Positions 5,254 through 7,391 of a stretch of 7,391 nt of DNA are shown piece after piece. The stretch is taken from NCBI GenBank assembly GCA_905236495.1, contig CAJOPV010000114.1:1-7391 (forward strand). Reading direction: 5' to 3'. The first letter of the stretch is position 1. Each line of letters starts with the position of its first letter. Position numbers and translations under genes: made by a program. Under the pieces are notes generated by a model that was given only the letters and a program-made list of their open reading frames with translations, ran no database searches and was not told the DNA's origin. This stretch comes from an uncultured Christensenellaceae bacterium. GTDB lineage: Bacteria; Bacillota; Clostridia; Christensenellales; Aristaeellaceae.

Positions 5254-7391
5254 ATGGAAGTGAACACCCAGGTATCCCCCCAGGTCCGCGAGGTGGCGGC
5301 CCGTATCCGAGAGCTGAGGGAAATCAGCGGCTATTCCGTCGCCGAAATGGCCCGGATGACCGACGTCAGCGAAGAAACCTACTTAAGCTACGAAAACGCC
5401 CGGCAGGATCTGCCCTTCACCTTCCTGCACAAGTGCGCCCTCACCTTCAAGGTGGAAATGATCGACCTGATGGAGGGCCGCAGCGCCATGCTGTCCTCCT
5501 ACACCGTCACCCGCAAGGGCGCCGGGGAGGTCACCGCCCAGGAGCAGGGCATCGATATCCGCAACCTGGCCCCCATGTTCCGACGGAAGATTTCGGAGCC
5601 CTACTTCGTCCGCTATTCCTACGATCCCGCGCTGCAGTCGAAGCCCATCCACACCACCACCCATTCCGGGCAGGAATTTGACTATGTGCTCTCCGGCACG
5701 CTGAAGGTGCGGGTCGGGGAAAATGTGGAGCTGCTCCGGGAGGGAGATTCCATTTACTACGATTCCGGCACCCCCCACGGCATGATCGCCGCCGAGGGGA
5801 AGGACTGCGTGTTCCTGGCGGTGGTGCTGCCCGGGGAGGAGGTGGAGGAGCGCCAGGTCATGGAGACCATCAAGGCCGCCCGCATGACCGACAGCTTAGT
5901 CAGCGACGCCTTCTGCCATCCCGTGGAGGATGAAACCGGCGCGCTGAAAAGCATTTCCTTTTCCGGCCTGGAAAAATTCAATTTTGCCTACGATATCGTG
6001 GATGAATTGGCCCGGGTGAAGCCCGACGCCCTGGCGATGCTGCACCTGGATGAAAACAAGCGGGAGCGGCGCTTTACCTTCCTGGATATGAAAAAGCAAT
6101 CGGGCCGGGCCGCCAATTACTTCCGTTCCCTGGGCATCCGCAAGGGGGATAAGGTGCTGGTGGTGCTGCGGCGGCAGTATCATTTCTGGATCAGCATGAT
6201 GGCCCTGTGCAAGCTGGGGGCCATCGCCATCCCCGCCACGGATCAGCTGCTTGCCCACGATTACGAGTATCGCTTCAATAAGGCGGAGATCACCGCCGTC
6301 CTGTGCACTTCCCACGGCAAAGCCGCGGAGCACGTGGAGGAGGCCCTGCCCGTCAGCCCCTCCGTAAAGACCCTGATCCTCTGCGGCGGGGCGCGGGAGG
6401 GCTGGCACGATTTTGACGAGGAGTTCAGCCGCTTTTCCTCCTCCTTCCCCCGCACCGAGGAAACCGCCTGCGGCAGCCAGCCCATGGTGATGTTTTTCAC
6501 CTCCGGCACCACCGGCTATCCCAAGCTGGTGGCCCACAGCCACACCTATCCCCTGGGCCACTATATCACCGCCCGGTACTGGCACTGCGTGGAGCCGGGG
6601 AAACTGCACCTCACCATTTCCGATACCGGCTGGGGCAAGGCCCTGTGGGGCAAGCTTTACGGGCAATGGCTGTGCGAAGCGCCGGTGTTCGCCTATGATT
6701 TCGACCGCTTCCACGCCGAGGATATCCTGCCCCTGTTCAAGCAGTATGATATCACCACCTTCTGCGCCCCGCCCACCATGTACCGCATGCTCATCAAGGA
6801 GGACCTGAGCAAGTATGACCTTTCCTCCATCCACCATGCCACCGTGGCGGGAGAAGCGCTGAACCCGGAGGTATTCTATCAATTCCAGAAGGCCACGGGC
6901 CTGAGCCTCATGGAGGGCTTTGGGCAGACCGAATCCACCCTGTCCATCGGGAACCTGGTGGGCATGACCCCGAAGGTGGGCTCCATGGGCCGGCCCTCGC
7001 CGCTCTTTGATGTGGATATCGTGGATGCCCAGGGCAATCCCGTCCCCGTGGGCGAGGTGGGCGAAATCGTGGTGCATCTGGGCCCGGGCAAGCCCGCCTG
7101 CGGATTGTATCTGGGGTATCTGGGCCAGGATAATTCTCACCCCGACGGCCTCTACCACACCGGCGATACCGCCTGGCGGGATGAGGATGGCTACTACTGG
7201 TACGTGGGCCGGCTGGACGATGTGATCAAGTCCTCCGGCTACCGCATCGGGCCCTTCGAGATCGAATCCGTCATCATGGAATTGCCCTACGTGCTGGAAT
7301 GCGGCGTCTCCGCCGCCCCGGACCCCATCCGAGGCCAGGTGGTGAAGGCCAGCATCGTCCTCGTCAAGGGCACAGAAGGCACCGAGGCCTT
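5254..7391 (+). CDS. XRE-cupin-AMP-dependent acyl-CoA synthetase fusion (3' end outside window)
   Basis: One uninterrupted frame of 712 codons that runs off the right edge. Residues about 12-70 form an XRE-like helix-turn-helix (SVAEMARMTDVSEETYLSYE). Residues about 120-195 form a cupin: His133, His137, Glu141, then G-D-S at 164-166 and TPHG (173-176) with His175. From about 235 comes an AMP-forming synthetase: TSGTTGYPK P-loop (416-424), SDTGWGKALWG (456-466) as in medium-chain/acetyl-CoA synthetase relatives, GFGQTES (555-561), YHTGDTA (634-640) and GRLDDVIKSSGYRIGPFEIE (652-671). The lysine-bearing C-terminal end is missing. The expected reaction is acid + ATP + CoA to acyl-CoA + AMP; the acid is unknown. 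The start is clear (GGAGG 8 nt before ATG). XRE-cupin is normally a stand-alone regulator, so the fusion suggests metabolite-sensing autoregulation, with T-box control above it. Confidence 0.92.
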   Translation, partial: MEVNTQVSPQVREVAARIRELREISGYSVAEMARMTDVSEETYLSYENARQDLPFTFLHKCALTFKVEMIDLMEGRSAMLSSYTVTRKGAGEVTAQEQGIDIRNLAPMFRRKISEPYFVRYSYDPALQSKPIHTTTHSGQEFDYVLSGTLKVRVGENVELLREGDSIYYDSGTPHGMIAAEGKDCVFLAVVLPGEEVEERQVMETIKAARMTDSLVSDAFCHPVEDETGALKSISFSGLEKFNFAYDIVDELARVKPDALAMLHLDENKRERRFTFLDMKKQSGRAANYFRSLGIRKGDKVLVVLRRQYHFWISMMALCKLGAIAIPATDQLLAHDYEYRFNKAEITAVLCTSHGKAAEHVEEALPVSPSVKTLILCGGAREGWHDFDEEFSRFSSSFPRTEETACGSQPMVMFFTSGTTGYPKLVAHSHTYPLGHYITARYWHCVEPGKLHLTISDTGWGKALWGKLYGQWLCEAPVFAYDFDRFHAEDILPLFKQYDITTFCAPPTMYRMLIKEDLSKYDLSSIHHATVAGEALNPEVFYQFQKATGLSLMEGFGQTESTLSIGNLVGMTPKVGSMGRPSPLFDVDIVDAQGNPVPVGEVGEIVVHLGPGKPACGLYLGYLGQDNSHPDGLYHTGDTAWRDEDGYYWYVGRLDDVIKSSGYRIGPFEIESVIMELPYVLECGVSAAPDPIRGQVVKASIVLVKGTEGTEA

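Noticed and set aside
5896..7158. Minus-strand open frame of 420 codons
   Set aside because: It lies antisense to the acyl-CoA synthetase domain, whose sense frame carries all family motifs; the antisense product is His/Gly-rich without recognisable domains.
1..7391. CRISPR arrays, tRNA or rRNA genes, insertion sequences
   Set aside because: No regularly spaced repeats, tRNA cloverleaf pattern, transposase motifs or terminal inverted repeats were seen on either strand.

Overview
The window looks like a chromosomal segment of a GC-rich, endospore-forming member of the Clostridia (Firmicutes). The evidence is a run of sporulation-associated families (DUF2953, YtfJ/GerW, a DacF-type carboxypeptidase, a GerMN protein), a T-box riboswitch, strong AGGAGG-type ribosome binding sites and U-tract terminators. 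I cannot name the genus.

Layout. The left two thirds read leftwards on the minus strand, in transcription order: DUF2953 membrane protein (4677-4213), ytfJ (4216-3824), dacF (3827-2724), rluB (2639-1932) ending in a strong terminator; then a separate double-GerMN protein (1819-728) with its own terminator; then a GNAT acetyltransferase (608-150) with its own promoter. DUF2953, ytfJ and dacF are joined by ATGA stop/start overlaps, so they are almost certainly one operon, and no terminator separates dacF from rluB. Plausible sporulation-sigma promoter sequences lie in front of DUF2953 (sigma-F-like) and the GerMN gene (sigma-E-like).

The right third reads rightwards. A TTGACA-N17-TAAACT promoter starts a leader of about 320 nt that is a clear T-box riboswitch: stem I with GA/K-turn motif, T-box core TGGTACCGCG, and a competing antiterminator and terminator. 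It controls one long open frame (5254 to beyond the window end) that fuses an XRE-type helix-turn-helix, a cupin domain and an AMP-forming acyl-CoA synthetase. The triplet at the canonical specifier distance is AUC (isoleucine), though this assignment is tentative.

The most interesting reading is that an acyl-CoA synthetase joined to its own sensor-like regulator is switched on by an uncharged amino-acid tRNA. In anaerobes, branched-chain and aryl acids can be activated to CoA esters and reductively carboxylated to 2-oxo acids, then aminated to amino acids. If the specifier is Ile, the enzyme could activate 2-methylbutyrate as an isoleucine salvage step. The downstream genes that would test this lie outside the window.
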